From the NCBI GenBank assembly GCA_023391905.1, contig JAEWAD010000302.1:1-16364 (forward strand): DNA of 16,364 nt, read 5' to 3'. The notes under the pieces were generated by a model. That model searched no databases, was not told the DNA's origin, and was given only the letters and a program-made list of their open reading frames with translations. Positions within the stretch are counted from its first letter, which is position 1; each line of letters opens with the position of its first letter. This DNA is from Pseudomonadota bacterium (lineage in GTDB: Bacteria > Pseudomonadota > Alphaproteobacteria > Rhizobiales > Kaistiaceae). Of this stretch, positions 1-8,879 are shown one piece after another. The position numbers and the translations under genes are program-made.

Positions 1-1
1 C

Positions 2-205
2 CAGGAGGGCGAGGCCTTTGTGCATGAGAGCATTATCGGCTCGACCTTCACCGGCCGCGTCGCCGGCACCACGACGGTTGGCGGCCTGCCGGCGATCATC
101 CCGACCATCGAGGGCTGGGCGCGCGTCACCGGCTACAACACGATCTTCGTCGACGACCGCGATCCGTTCTGGGCCGGCTTTCAGGTGGTCGACGGGGATG
201 GGTAG
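2..205 (+). CDS. Proline racemase family protein, C-terminal end (partial)
   Basis: This is the last 67 codons of a gene that enters from the left edge, ending in TAG at 203-205. The visible protein carries the family's C-terminal signature: HESIIGSTFTGRV, then a VGG..AIIP.IEG.A.VTGYNT stretch and a DDRDPF..GF ending. The family includes proline racemase, 4-hydroxyproline 2-epimerase and trans-3-hydroxy-L-proline dehydratase. These differ at the two catalytic positions (Cys/Cys versus Cys/Thr or Ser), both of which lie outside the window. The STFTGR and NTIFVDDRDPF wording reads more like trans-3-hydroxyproline dehydratase or proline racemase than the epimerase, but that is a weak inference. 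The protein would act in the cytoplasm on hydroxyproline or proline. A 105-bp gap separates it from the next gene on the same strand. Confidence 0.85.
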   Translation, partial: QEGEAFVHESIIGSTFTGRVAGTTTVGGLPAIIPTIEGWARVTGYNTIFVDDRDPFWAGFQVVDGDG

Positions 206-310
206 GACGCGACCCTGCAAAGAAGTGTGAGGTCGGCTGCATCGGGCTCGTAGCGAAGGCTGCAAGGCTCGGCTAGAACGGCTTACCCTCCGCCAATCCG
301 GATTGCTGCC

Positions 311-1342
311 ATGCGTGCTCTCGTCCTTGAAGAAAAGCTCAAGCTCTCGCTCCGCGACATTGACCTGCCGCTCGAAGTCGGCCCGCGCGATGTCCGCATC
401 GCCATCCACACGGTCGGCGTCTGCGGCTCGGACGTGCACTACTACACCCATGGCGCGATCGGCCCGTTCATCGTCAAGGCGCCGATGGTGCTCGGCCACG
501 AGGCGTCCGGCACGGTGCTCGAGATCGGCTCCGAGGTTAGGAATCTCAAGGTGGGCGACCGCGTCTGCATGGAGCCCGGCATCCCGGACCTGTCGTCGAA
601 GGCCTCGAAGCTCGGCATCTACAATGTCGATCCGAGCGTCACCTTCTGGGCGACGCCGCCGGTGCATGGCTGCCTGACTCCGGAAGTCGTCTTCCCTGCC
701 GCCTTTACCTACAAGCTGCCCGACAATGTCTCCTTCGCCGAGGGCGCCATGGTCGAGCCCTTTGCCATCGGCATGCAGGCGGCGGCCAAGGCGAAGATCG
801 TCCCCGGCGACACCGCGCTGGTGATCGGCGCCGGCCCGATCGGCATCATGGTGGCGCTGGCGGCGCTCGCCGGCGGCTGCAGCCGCGTCTATATCTCCGA
901 TCTCGTCAACGAGAAGCTTGCCATTGCCGGCCGCTATGACGGCATCGTCCCGGTCAACATCCGCGAGACGGATCTGAAGGCGAAGATCGCCGAGGAATCG
1001 GAGAACTGGGGCGTCGACATCGTGTTCGAGGCGTCCGGGTCGCCGCGCGCCTATGACGGCATCTTCAACTATGTCCGCCCCGGCGGCACGATCGTCTTCG
1101 TCGGCCTGCCGGTCGAGCCGATCGCCCTCGACATCGTCTCGGCCTCGGCCAAGGAAGTGAAGATGGAGACGGTATTCCGCTACGCCAACGTGTTCGACCG
1201 CGCGCTGGCGCTGATCGCCTCCGGCAAGGTCGATCTCGCGCCGCTGATCACCGGCACCTACGATTTCGAGGATTCGATCGCCGCCTTCGAGCGTGCCGCC
1301 TCCGCCAACCCGAACGACGTCAAGCTGCAGATCACGCTCTGA
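311..1342 (+). CDS. Zinc-type polyol dehydrogenase, xylitol dehydrogenase-like
   Basis: This 343-residue medium-chain dehydrogenase probably oxidises a polyol such as xylitol to the ketose with NAD+. It has an N-terminal GroES-like domain with catalytic zinc ligands Cys38 (GVCGSD), His63-Glu64 (GHE) and Glu149 (VEP). A Rossmann domain follows, with GAGPIG at 173-178. Asp197 at the end of the second strand favours NAD over NADP. The segment around 103-124 (YNVDP, FWATPPVHGCL) is typical of bacterial xylitol dehydrogenases. The four-cysteine structural zinc cluster is absent, as in several enzymes of that branch. The ATG at 311 opens a full-length protein, but the upstream ribosome site is poor. 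It lies on the same strand as the racemase-family gene and ends before the terminator at 1391-1420. Sorbitol or L-iditol could be the real substrate. Confidence 0.85.
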   Translation: MRALVLEEKLKLSLRDIDLPLEVGPRDVRIAIHTVGVCGSDVHYYTHGAIGPFIVKAPMVLGHEASGTVLEIGSEVRNLKVGDRVCMEPGIPDLSSKASKLGIYNVDPSVTFWATPPVHGCLTPEVVFPAAFTYKLPDNVSFAEGAMVEPFAIGMQAAAKAKIVPGDTALVIGAGPIGIMVALAALAGGCSRVYISDLVNEKLAIAGRYDGIVPVNIRETDLKAKIAEESENWGVDIVFEASGSPRAYDGIFNYVRPGGTIVFVGLPVEPIALDIVSASAKEVKMETVFRYANVFDRALALIASGKVDLAPLITGTYDFEDSIAAFERAASANPNDVKLQITL

Positions 1343-1390
1343 ATTTCCGCTCTCCCTCTAGGGGAGAAGCGCAGGCGAGTTGGAAATAGC

Positions 1391-1420
1391 AAAAGGCCCC
1401 GGAGCGATCCGGGGCCTTTT
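1391..1420. terminator. Bidirectional rho-independent terminator
   Basis: A 13-bp perfect stem (AAAAGGCCCCGGA / TCCGGGGCCTTTT) encloses a 4-nt GCGA loop. The T-run on one strand and the A-run on the other let it work in both directions. It sits between the ends of two converging genes, the polyol dehydrogenase (stop at 1342) and the PRC-barrel gene (stop at 1438). Confidence 0.9.
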
Positions 1421-1437
1421 CCGTTCGGGGAACTGGA

Positions 1438-1806
1438 TCACATCATCCAGTAGGGCGGCATGCCGTAATAGTCATGCACGCGCTTCTCGTAGTCGCGATC
1501 GCCCCAGGCCGGCTCGTCGCCCTCGTCATAGGTCGGGCCGCCTTCGAGCTGCTCCTTGGTGAGGCCGACGACATAGCCGCCCTGGGCGGTGTCATACTTC
1601 AGGGCGTTCCACGGCAGCGGATGGTATTTCTCGCCGATGCCGAGGAAACCGCCGAAGGACATGATCGCATAGGCGACGCGACCGGTAATCTTGTCGATCA
1701 TGACGTCATGAATATCGCCAAGACGTTCACCGGCAGTATTGTAGACGGCGGTGCCATCGACCTTGTCGGCGCCGATCAGCGAGTTGGAAACGTGGACCTG
1801 CTGCAT
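1438..1806 (-). CDS. PRC-barrel domain protein
   Basis: This small protein of 122 residues has a PRC-barrel fold over roughly residues 8-85: SLIGADKVDGTAVYN, then GERLGDIHDVMIDKITGRVAYAIMSFGGFLGIGEKYHPLPW. This is the stand-alone alphaproteobacterial type, related in fold to the H-subunit domain of the photosynthetic reaction centre and to RimM. Its role is not established; such proteins are often abundant and linked to stress or the envelope. The C-terminus is acidic and then rich in Tyr and Met (YYGMPPYWMM). The start at 1806 is chosen over an in-frame ATG at 1833 because GGAGGA at 1812-1817 lies 5 nt before it. It converges on the polyol dehydrogenase and shares its terminator. It seems unrelated to the sugar operon upstream. 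Confidence 0.85.
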   Translation of the reverse strand: MQQVHVSNSLIGADKVDGTAVYNTAGERLGDIHDVMIDKITGRVAYAIMSFGGFLGIGEKYHPLPWNALKYDTAQGGYVVGLTKEQLEGGPTYDEGDEPAWGDRDYEKRVHDYYGMPPYWMM

Positions 1807-1811
1807 CGTTT

Positions 1812-1817
1812 TCCTCC
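1812..1817 (-). promoter_or_regulatory. Ribosome binding site fixing the PRC-barrel start
   Basis: On the minus strand GGAGGA lies 5 nt upstream of the ATG at 1806. The alternative ATG at 1833 would place this site inside the coding region, so the shorter protein is preferred. Confidence 0.7.
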
Positions 1818-1888
1818 ATGCTTGCGATTGCATGGCGGGTAAACGTGATGCGTTGATCTTGGTTCCGATGCCGGGACCGGCTTTTCGA

Positions 1889-2335
1889 TCAGGCCGGCTT
1901 CTTGGCGACGAGATAGATGTGCTCGCAGGCGAGCACGGTCTCGCCGGTCTGCTTGGTGACGGTGACCAGCTCCGAGACGATGCCGTGCGTGGCGCGCTTC
2001 GGATGGTCGCGCTTGTCGACGATCTTCGCCTCGACGGTGATGGTGTCGTTGATGAAGACGGGCTTCACGAACCGCACCTTGTCGTAGCCATAGGACATGG
2101 CGTGCGGGTTGATCGTCGTCGCCGTCATGCCGACCGCGACCGAAAGGATCAGCGTGCCATGGGCGACGCGCTGCTTGAAGTCCTGCGTCGCGCACCATTC
2201 GGCGTCCATGTGGTGCGGGAAGAAATCGCCCGTCTGCCCGGCATGGATGACGATGTCGGCCTCCGTGATCGTCCGCCCCATCGTGCGACGGGTGAAGCCG
2301 ATCTCGTAGTCCTCGAAATATTGCTCGACGATCAT
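1889..2335 (-). CDS. MaoC-type hydratase (hot-dog fold), first copy
   Basis: This 148-residue single hot-dog protein is of the R-specific enoyl-CoA hydratase (MaoC/PhaJ) family. The hydratase motif is intact: GQTGDFFPHH gives catalytic Asp37 and His42 at the normal five-residue spacing. The C-terminal half has SYGYDKVRFVKPVFINDT and a final ACEHIYLV strand. Such enzymes add or remove water across a double bond next to a CoA thioester in the cytoplasm; the acyl group here is unknown. The start at 2335 is chosen over 2368 because AAGGA (2343-2347) stands 7 nt before it. It is the last gene of the minus-strand operon, 202 nt after the SDR gene with a palindromic repeat in between. A clear paralogue lies at 12437-12997. 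The cluster also holds a CoA-transferase, which supports a CoA-thioester substrate, but this is inference. Confidence 0.85.
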   Translation of the reverse strand: MIVEQYFEDYEIGFTRRTMGRTITEADIVIHAGQTGDFFPHHMDAEWCATQDFKQRVAHGTLILSVAVGMTATTINPHAMSYGYDKVRFVKPVFINDTITVEAKIVDKRDHPKRATHGIVSELVTVTKQTGETVLACEHIYLVAKKPA

Positions 2336-2381
2336 GGTCTGGTCCTTGGTATCCGACCCGGTGCCCACACCGGGAAAGCTC

Positions 2382-2474
2382 CGTCATCCCGGGCGAAGAC
2401 CCGGGATCCATTCAGCCGGAGCGAATGACGGAAAGGTCCCGGCTGGATGGATCCCCGCTTTCGCGGGGATGACG
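2382..2474. repeat. Palindromic intergenic repeat, copy 1
   Basis: This 93-bp element is bounded by inverted ends CGTCATCCC and GGGATGACG. The left arm folds on itself (CCCGGG-cgaaga-CCCGGG), as does the right arm (ATCCCCGC-tttc-GCGGGGAT). Inner GGATCCATTCAGCC can pair with GGCTGGATGGATCC. Two related copies lie at 10708-10800 and 15566-15668. It sits inside the minus-strand operon, between the SDR and MaoC genes, where a transcript would form strong hairpins. It resembles the mosaic palindromic repeats known from rhizobial genomes (RIME-like class); the exact family was not checked. Confidence 0.85.
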
Positions 2475-2537
2475 GCGGAGGGGCACGACCAGAGGGGTCT
2501 GTGTCCCACCGCCATCATGTAGGGTGAGGGAAGGGTC

Positions 2538-3272
2538 TTAGTTGACCCAGCCGCCGTCGATGATGTGCATCTGGCCGGTCGTGTAGGTCGCGGTCGCCAG
2601 GTAGATGGCGAGGGCGGCGATCTCGCTCGGCTGGCCGATGCGACCGATCGGCTGGCGGGCGATGAAGGCCTTGCGGGCGGCCTCGTAGTCGCCCTGGTCG
2701 CGCAGGCGCTGCTGCAGCGACGGGCTCTCGACCGTGCCGGGGCAGATGCCGTTGCAGCGGATGCCCTTGGTGACGTAGTCGGCGGCGATCGACTTGGTCA
2801 GGCCGACGGTGGCCGCCTTGGTCACGGCATAGGCGAAGCGGTTCGGCACGCCCTTGATCGAGCCCGCGACCGAGCAGACGTTGACGATCGAGCCGTCCTT
2901 CTGCGCCAGCATGCCCGGCAGCGCGGCCGAGATCGTGCGCCACATCGACTTGACGTTCAAATCGTAGGCGAAGTCGAGATCGGCTTCGGTCGCCTCTTCC
3001 AGCGTGCCGGCATGGACGATGCCGGCGCAGTTGAACAGCACGTCGATGGTGCCGATCTCGGCGATCAGCGCCTTGACGTCGTCGTTCGACAGCACGTTCA
3101 GCTTGCGCGTGGTGATGTTCGGGACGCCATCGAGTTCGGCCAGCACCGCCTCGTTGATGTCGGTCGCCCAGACGATGGCGCCTTCGGCCGCGGCCTGTTC
3201 GGCGACCGCACGTCCGATACCCTGTGCCGCTGCCGTGACCAGCGCGACCTTGCCTGCGAGCTTGCCGCCCAT
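2538..3272 (-). CDS. SDR dehydrogenase, 2-keto-3-deoxy-L-fuconate dehydrogenase-like
   Basis: This 244-residue classical short-chain dehydrogenase has a cofactor motif TAAAQGIG at 13-20 and Asp38 after the second strand, which points to NAD+. NCAG is at 81-84, and the catalytic tetrad is Asn106, Ser134, Tyr148 and Lys152 (YAVTK). The TAAAQGIG wording, the SVAGSIKGVPNRFAY segment and the DGGW C-terminus resemble the branch that holds 2-keto-3-deoxy-L-fuconate dehydrogenase and human BDH2. The likely reaction is oxidation of the C4 hydroxyl of a 2-keto-3-deoxy sugar acid to a 2,4-diketo acid, directly after the dehydratase encoded 30 nt upstream. An AAGGGA site at 3282-3287 precedes the ATG. 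A different hydroxy-acid substrate cannot be excluded. Confidence 0.85.
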   Translation of the reverse strand: MGGKLAGKVALVTAAAQGIGRAVAEQAAAEGAIVWATDINEAVLAELDGVPNITTRKLNVLSNDDVKALIAEIGTIDVLFNCAGIVHAGTLEEATEADLDFAYDLNVKSMWRTISAALPGMLAQKDGSIVNVCSVAGSIKGVPNRFAYAVTKAATVGLTKSIAADYVTKGIRCNGICPGTVESPSLQQRLRDQGDYEAARKAFIARQPIGRIGQPSEIAALAIYLATATYTTGQMHIIDGGWVN

Positions 3273-3302
3273 TGTCGTCAGTCCCTTCAGTTCGTCGTCA
3301 AA

Positions 3303-4409
3303 TCATGTGGTCAGGAAATTCGATCCCTCGACCGTCTGGCGGCCGATGGCGTCGAAGTCCCAGGCGATGCCGAGTCCGGCCTCGGGGCTGGGAATGGCAT
3401 ATCCGTCCGCGATCGTCATGCCCTTTGTCGTCAGGCTGTCCAATTGCGGGATGTATTCGACCCAGCGCGCATTCGGCACGGCGGCGCAGAGCGCGACATG
3501 CAGTTCCATCAGGAAATGCGGGCAGACGACGACGTTGAAGGTCTCGGCCAGATGCGCGACCTTGAGCCAGGGCGTGATGCCGCCGATGCGGGCGACGTCG
3601 ACCTGGACGATCGAGCAGGCGCGGCGCTGCAGGTAGTCGCGGAAATGCAGGCTCGAATAGAGGCTTTCGCCGACCGCGATCGGGATCGAGGTCGACTCGC
3701 AGAGGCGGATATGGCCGTCGACGTCGTCGGCGGTCAGCGGCTCCTCGAGCCAGCCGATATCGGCCGCCTCGTAGTGGCGGGCGCGCCGGATCGCCTCGTC
3801 GACCGAGAAGGCCTGGTTGGCGTCGGTGAAGAGCTCGAAGCCGGGGCCGACGGCCTCGCGCACCGCGGTCAGGCGGGCGACGTCCTCGTGGATCGGCCGG
3901 CCGACCTTCATCTTGGCGCCGGCGAAGCCGTTTTCCTTGGCGCGCAGCGTGTCCTCGATGATCGATTCGACCGGCAAATGCAGCCAGCCGCCCTCGGTGG
4001 TGTAGAGGCGGATCTTTTCCTGCGCGCCGCCGGCGAGGATGTGCACCGGCAGGTTCGCCTTGCGCGCCTTCAGGTCCCAGAGCGCCGTGTCGATGGCGGC
4101 GAGCGCCAGCGAGGTGATGGCGCCGACCGAGGTGGCGTGCGTCATGAACAGGAGGTCGCGCCAGATCTGCTCGATCATGCCGGCCTCGCGGCCGATCAGG
4201 GCCGGCGCCAGCGTCTTCTCGATCAGCGACATGATCGCCGGACCGCCGGTGCCGATCGTGTAGCTGTAGCCGGTGCCGACGACGCCGTCGGAATCGGTGA
4301 TGCGGATGATCGGCGTTTCCTGGCTGACGAAGGACTGGATCGCGTCGACCCGCTTCACCTTCGGCTTCAGGTCGACCATCAGGCCTTCGACACGAACGAT
4401 CTTTGCCAT
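3303..4409 (-). CDS. Enolase-superfamily acid-sugar dehydratase (mandelate racemase type)
   Basis: This 368-residue protein of the mandelate racemase/muconate lactonizing group has an N-terminal capping domain (about 1-130) and a TIM-type barrel. It carries the mandelate-racemase subgroup residues: Lys166-x-Lys168 (KMKVG), metal ligands Asp196 (TDANQ), Glu222 (LEEPL) and Glu248 (VGES), and the Asp271/His298 dyad (QVDVARIGG and CPHFLMELH). In this family these residues abstract the proton next to the carboxylate and eliminate the 3-OH as water, turning an aldonate or aldarate into a 2-keto-3-deoxy acid. The neighbours suggest an aldonate such as fuconate, rhamnonate or a pentonate. The start at 4409 is preferred to 4469: MAKIVRVE is the usual N-terminus, a GGGGGAA site lies just before it, and the longer form would overlap the ATPase gene. 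It is 19 nt after the ATPase stop. Confidence 0.88.
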   Translation of the reverse strand: MAKIVRVEGLMVDLKPKVKRVDAIQSFVSQETPIIRITDSDGVVGTGYSYTIGTGGPAIMSLIEKTLAPALIGREAGMIEQIWRDLLFMTHATSVGAITSLALAAIDTALWDLKARKANLPVHILAGGAQEKIRLYTTEGGWLHLPVESIIEDTLRAKENGFAGAKMKVGRPIHEDVARLTAVREAVGPGFELFTDANQAFSVDEAIRRARHYEAADIGWLEEPLTADDVDGHIRLCESTSIPIAVGESLYSSLHFRDYLQRRACSIVQVDVARIGGITPWLKVAHLAETFNVVVCPHFLMELHVALCAAVPNARWVEYIPQLDSLTTKGMTIADGYAIPSPEAGLGIAWDFDAIGRQTVEGSNFLTT

Positions 4410-4428
4410 TGTTTCCCCCGGGTCTCTT

Positions 4429-5532
<1,104 letters not shown>

Positions 5533-5538
5533 ATCAAA

Positions 5539-6384
5539 TTATCCCTTGACGCCGCCGAAGGTGAGACCGGCGATCAGATGTTTCTGCACGATGAAGGTCA
5601 GCAGGAGCGCCGGCACGATGATGATCACGGCCATGGCGCACATGCCGGTCCAGTCGACCGTGAACTGTGCGGTGAAATCCATCAGCCCGACGGGCAGCGT
5701 CTTCGACGCGGTGGTCCGCGTGAGCTGCGAGGCGAGGGCGAACTCGTTCCACGAGGTGAGGAAGGCGAAGATGCCGGCGGACGCGATGCCCGACTTGGCG
5801 AGCGGGAACTCGATCTTCCAGAACGCCTGCCAGCGGGTGCAGCCGTCGACCTGGGCCGCTTCCGAGAGCGAGAGCGGGATCTGCCGGAAGAAGCCGTCGA
5901 TCAGCCAGATCGTGAACGGGATGTTCAGCGCCAGATAGACCAGGATGACGCCGAAATCGGTGTCGATCAGGCCGACGCGGCTCCAGATCATGAAGACCGG
6001 CAGCGACAGCGAGATGCCCGGCACCGTGCGCGACAGCATCAGCCAGAGGAAGGCGACGTTCTTGCCCTTGAAGCGGTAGCGGGCGAAGGCGTAGCCGCCC
6101 ATCATGCCGATCAGCAGCGCAAGGATCGTGCTCGTCACCGAGATGATCAGCGAGTTGACGAAATAGCGGACGACGGGGATGCCCTGCTGGTTCTCGGACA
6201 TGCCGAGGATCGCGCGGAAATTGTCGAGCGTCCACCGCTCGGGGATCCAGACCGGGGGACGGGCCATCACTTCGACATTGTCGCGGAAGGCCGTCATCAC
6301 GATCCAGAGGCCGGGCAGGCAGATGATCGTCATGACGACGAAGATGCCGAACCGGATCAGCCAGCGTTGCCAGGAACGTTCCAT
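5539..6384 (-). CDS. Sugar ABC transporter permease (MalG type)
   Basis: This 281-residue membrane subunit has about six predicted hydrophobic segments, the first at about 10-30 (IRFGIFVVMTIICLPGLWIV). The EAA loop, SEAAQVDGCTRWQAFWKIEFPLAK, marks the contact with the ATPase. The length and the long periplasmic loop after helix 1 fit the MalG half of a CUT1 importer. The start ATG at 6384 lies 1 nt after the TGA of the preceding permease, so the two are likely translationally coupled. Confidence 0.92.
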   Translation of the reverse strand: MERSWQRWLIRFGIFVVMTIICLPGLWIVMTAFRDNVEVMARPPVWIPERWTLDNFRAILGMSENQQGIPVVRYFVNSLIISVTSTILALLIGMMGGYAFARYRFKGKNVAFLWLMLSRTVPGISLSLPVFMIWSRVGLIDTDFGVILVYLALNIPFTIWLIDGFFRQIPLSLSEAAQVDGCTRWQAFWKIEFPLAKSGIASAGIFAFLTSWNEFALASQLTRTTASKTLPVGLMDFTAQFTVDWTGMCAMAVIIIVPALLLTFIVQKHLIAGLTFGGVKG

Positions 6385-6385
6385 A

Positions 6386-7288
6386 TCAGGCCACCCCGCC
6401 CATGGTCCGGCGCGCGGCCGCGAGTTTGCGGAAGAAATAGACGGTGAAATAGACCGACAGCAGGATCGAGGCGTAGGACATGGCGTTGGCCATGCCCATG
6501 CGGGCGTCCTGGTAGCCGGTGCGCGCGATCAGCGTCCACAGCAGCTCCGTGCGTCCCGCCGGGCCGCCATTGGTCATGATCTTGACCATGTCGTAGGCGC
6601 GGGCGACGTCGAGCGAGCGGATCGCCATGGCGATGTAGACGAAGGGCATCAGGTAGGGCAGCGTGATGTGGCGGAACACCTGCCACGGATTGCAGCCATC
6701 GACCTTGGCCGCCTCGATCGGATCACGCGGCATGGCCATCAGGCCCGCCAGCAGCAGGATCGCGAAGATCGGCGTCGACATCCACACCTCGGCCATCAGG
6801 ATGGCGAGGTTGGCGGTGACAGGATTGACCAGCCAGGGGATGGTGACGTCGGACCAGCCGAGCGACTGGATGGCGTTGTTCACCAGGCCGACATTGTCGT
6901 TGAAGATGTACTTGAACTGGAAGCCGACGAGGATCGGCGAGAACATCATCGGGAACATCATGATGGTCCGGATGATGCGCTGGCCGGCGGTCAGCTTGTC
7001 GATCAGGAGCGCGATGCCGAGACCGAGGACCAGTTCCAGGTTGAGCGCGACCGTCAGGAAGACCACCGTGCGGCCGAAGGCCCACCAGAAGTCGACGTCG
7101 GTGAGCAGGCGCTGGTAGTTGCGCCAGCCGACCCACTGCCAGAGCGAGGCGGGCTGGACCAGGCGATAGCCGGTGAAGCTCGTGTAGAGCGAGAACAGGA
7201 GCGGCAGCGCCACCACCAGTGCGATGATGACGAAGGCCGGCATCAAGAGCAGGATCGGAGGCGAGAGCCGGCTTCGGAAGAAACGCAT
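6386..7288 (-). CDS. Sugar ABC transporter permease (MalF type)
   Basis: This 300-residue inner-membrane permease begins with a hydrophobic helix at about 10-32 (PPILLLMPAFVIIALVVALP). It has the EAA loop EAAKVDGCNPWQVFRHITLPYLM near residue 200. It pairs with the MalG-type protein encoded immediately after it to form the transmembrane channel. It is separated from the binding-protein gene by a 175-nt spacer full of hairpins, which probably lowers its expression relative to the binding protein. The ribosome site before the ATG is weak (GGAA about 10 nt away). Confidence 0.92.
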   Translation of the reverse strand: MRFFRSRLSPPILLLMPAFVIIALVVALPLLFSLYTSFTGYRLVQPASLWQWVGWRNYQRLLTDVDFWWAFGRTVVFLTVALNLELVLGLGIALLIDKLTAGQRIIRTIMMFPMMFSPILVGFQFKYIFNDNVGLVNNAIQSLGWSDVTIPWLVNPVTANLAILMAEVWMSTPIFAILLLAGLMAMPRDPIEAAKVDGCNPWQVFRHITLPYLMPFVYIAMAIRSLDVARAYDMVKIMTNGGPAGRTELLWTLIARTGYQDARMGMANAMSYASILLSVYFTVYFFRKLAAARRTMGGVA

Positions 7289-7320
7289 GAAGATGTTCCG
7301 TGAGCCGTTGTTTGGCTTGG

Positions 7321-7442
7321 ACCCGGGGGAGGGCCGTCGGGTCCGGTCGTCTGGGCTTCGCGCCTTTCGCGGGCGAAGCGTGCGGGGCGCGCGTCGGGGG
7401 AAACGCGCCAGCGCGAAACCCTCGCCCGCGGACGGGCGAGGG
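7321..7442 (-). promoter_or_regulatory. Hairpin cluster between binding-protein and permease genes
   Basis: The non-coding spacer 7289-7463 contains four inverted repeats in a row: ACCCG/CGGGT (7321-7342), CTTCGC/GCGAAG (7356-7378), GGCGCG/CGCGCC (7386-7409), and a 10-bp perfect stem CCCTCGCCCG/CGGGCGAGGG with a 4-nt loop (7419-7442). There is no T-run, so this is not a classic terminator. Such stems often stabilise the 3' end of the binding-protein message and attenuate transcription into the permease genes; that role here is inferred. Confidence 0.6.
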
Positions 7443-7463
7443 GAATTGTCGGGATGCTGACGC

Positions 7464-8804
7464 CTACTGCAGGACGCCGGCGTCTTCCATGATCTGGGTC
7501 GCCTTGGCGGCGGCCGTGTCGAGCGCTTCCTTGGCGGTCTTCTGGCCGACGATCGCCGACTGCAGCTCCGGCCAGATCACGTTCGACACTTCGATCCACT
7601 GCGCGACGAGCGGCGGCGTGCGGGCCTCGTCGAGCGACTTCTCCCAGACCGAGAACATCTCGGCCATGTAGGGGGTGTCGCTCTTCTTGAACTCTTCGAC
7701 GACGTCGGTGAAGGCCTGGGTGCGGGCGGGCAGGTTGCCGGCGCGGGCCTCCATCATGGCGGAGTCGTAGTCGGTCAGGAAGGTGACCAGGCTGACGGCG
7801 GCTTCCTTGTTGTCACAGGCTTCGGTGACCGAGAAGGAGTGCGAGCCGGACCAGCCGCCGCGCTTGCCGGAGGTGCCGACCGGCGCCACCGCGAAGCCGA
7901 CCTTGCCGGCGACCTTGGACTTGGCCGGGTCGTTGTAGAAGGCGGCAAAGCCGGGCCAGTCGAGGTCGACGGCGAGCGTGCCGGCGGCAAACGCCTGGCC
8001 GATGTCGTCCCAGGTGTAGTTCACCGTGCCGGCCGGAACGGCCTTGGCATTGTAGATGTCGATGAACCACTGCAGCGCGTCGATGCCGGCCTGCGAGTTG
8101 AAGATCGGCTTCCAGTTCTCGTCGAACATGTCGCCGCCATTGGCGCGCACGATCTCCATGAACCGGCCGGTCATGCCCTCGTCCTTGCCGGCGAAGGCCG
8201 TGCCGTAGAGGTTCGGCGGGCTGGCGAAGAAGATGATCTGCTGCTTCAGCTCGTCATAGGTCGCCGGCGGGGCGAGCTCGGTGCCGAACTTCTCCTTGTA
8301 CTTCGCCTTGTTGTCGGCGTTCTCGTACAGGTCCTTCAGGTAGTAGAGGTTCGACACGTCGGTGACGCGCGGCAGCTGTACCAGGCGGCCATCGACCATC
8401 GACGAGGCCAGCGTGCCCTGCACGAACTGGTCGAGCGTCGCCTGCGGGACGTGGTCCTTCAGGTCGATGTAGAGGTCGCCATACTGCGGCGCGAAGCTGG
8501 TGTGGTTGGAGCCGACGCACCAGGTGATCGTGCCGGAAGCGATGTCCTGCTTGATCTCGCGGTCGAGCTCGAAATGGTTCTTCGACGAGACGATCTCGAC
8601 CTTCGCGCCGGTCGCCTTCTCCCATTCGGGCAGGCGCGTGTAGAGCTTCTCGTACTGGGTGCCGCCGATCAGCTTGACCTTCAGCGTGACGCCCGGGAAC
8701 TGGCCCCAGTCAGCCTGCTGGTCGGCCGCGTTGGCGAGACCGGAGAGCGCGCCGAGGGCGGCGCACGAAAACAGGGCGGCGCGAATGCCGCGGAAAATGG
8801 TCAT
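7464..8804 (-). CDS. Periplasmic sugar-binding protein of the ABC importer
   Basis: This is a 446-residue extracellular solute-binding protein of family 1 size. A Sec signal peptide is clear: charged MTIFRGIR, hydrophobic AALFSCAALGALSG, and a likely cut after LANA. The mature protein has the usual two-lobe pattern, with features such as GTAFAGKDEG, a DIYNAKAVPAGTVNYTWDDIGQAFAAGTLAVDLDW stretch over the hinge and cleft, and GGWSGSHSFSVTE. It would capture the sugar in the periplasm for the permease pair encoded next. The start at 8804 is chosen over 8915 because GAGGAA (8811-8816) lies 6 nt upstream and the signal peptide starts there; the longer form would run through the promoter. It is the first gene of the minus operon and is transcribed away from the IclR gene. 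Confidence 0.93.
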   Translation of the reverse strand: MTIFRGIRAALFSCAALGALSGLANAADQQADWGQFPGVTLKVKLIGGTQYEKLYTRLPEWEKATGAKVEIVSSKNHFELDREIKQDIASGTITWCVGSNHTSFAPQYGDLYIDLKDHVPQATLDQFVQGTLASSMVDGRLVQLPRVTDVSNLYYLKDLYENADNKAKYKEKFGTELAPPATYDELKQQIIFFASPPNLYGTAFAGKDEGMTGRFMEIVRANGGDMFDENWKPIFNSQAGIDALQWFIDIYNAKAVPAGTVNYTWDDIGQAFAAGTLAVDLDWPGFAAFYNDPAKSKVAGKVGFAVAPVGTSGKRGGWSGSHSFSVTEACDNKEAAVSLVTFLTDYDSAMMEARAGNLPARTQAFTDVVEEFKKSDTPYMAEMFSVWEKSLDEARTPPLVAQWIEVSNVIWPELQSAIVGQKTAKEALDTAAAKATQIMEDAGVLQ

Positions 8805-8810
8805 GGTCGA

Positions 8811-8816
8811 TTCCTC
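8811..8816 (-). promoter_or_regulatory. Ribosome binding site fixing the binding-protein start
   Basis: GAGGAA on the minus strand stands 6 nt before the ATG at 8804. An in-frame ATG at 8915 overlaps the predicted -35 box, so it cannot be the start of a protein made from that promoter. Confidence 0.7.
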
Positions 8817-8879
8817 ACCCCGACGCCGCACCGACCCAAACCGGTTTGGCGCCTGACATTGTCCACCATTGAATGGAAT

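Noticed and set aside
1349..1368. Small inverted repeat TCTCCC/GGGAGA after the polyol dehydrogenase as a terminator
   Set aside because: It is a short stem without a T-run, and a much stronger bidirectional terminator follows at 1391-1420.
2382..2474. Palindromic repeats as an insertion sequence, attachment site or CRISPR unit
   Set aside because: There is no transposase, no regular spacer array and no target duplication visible; the copies are about 100 bp, far apart, and built of nested hairpins.
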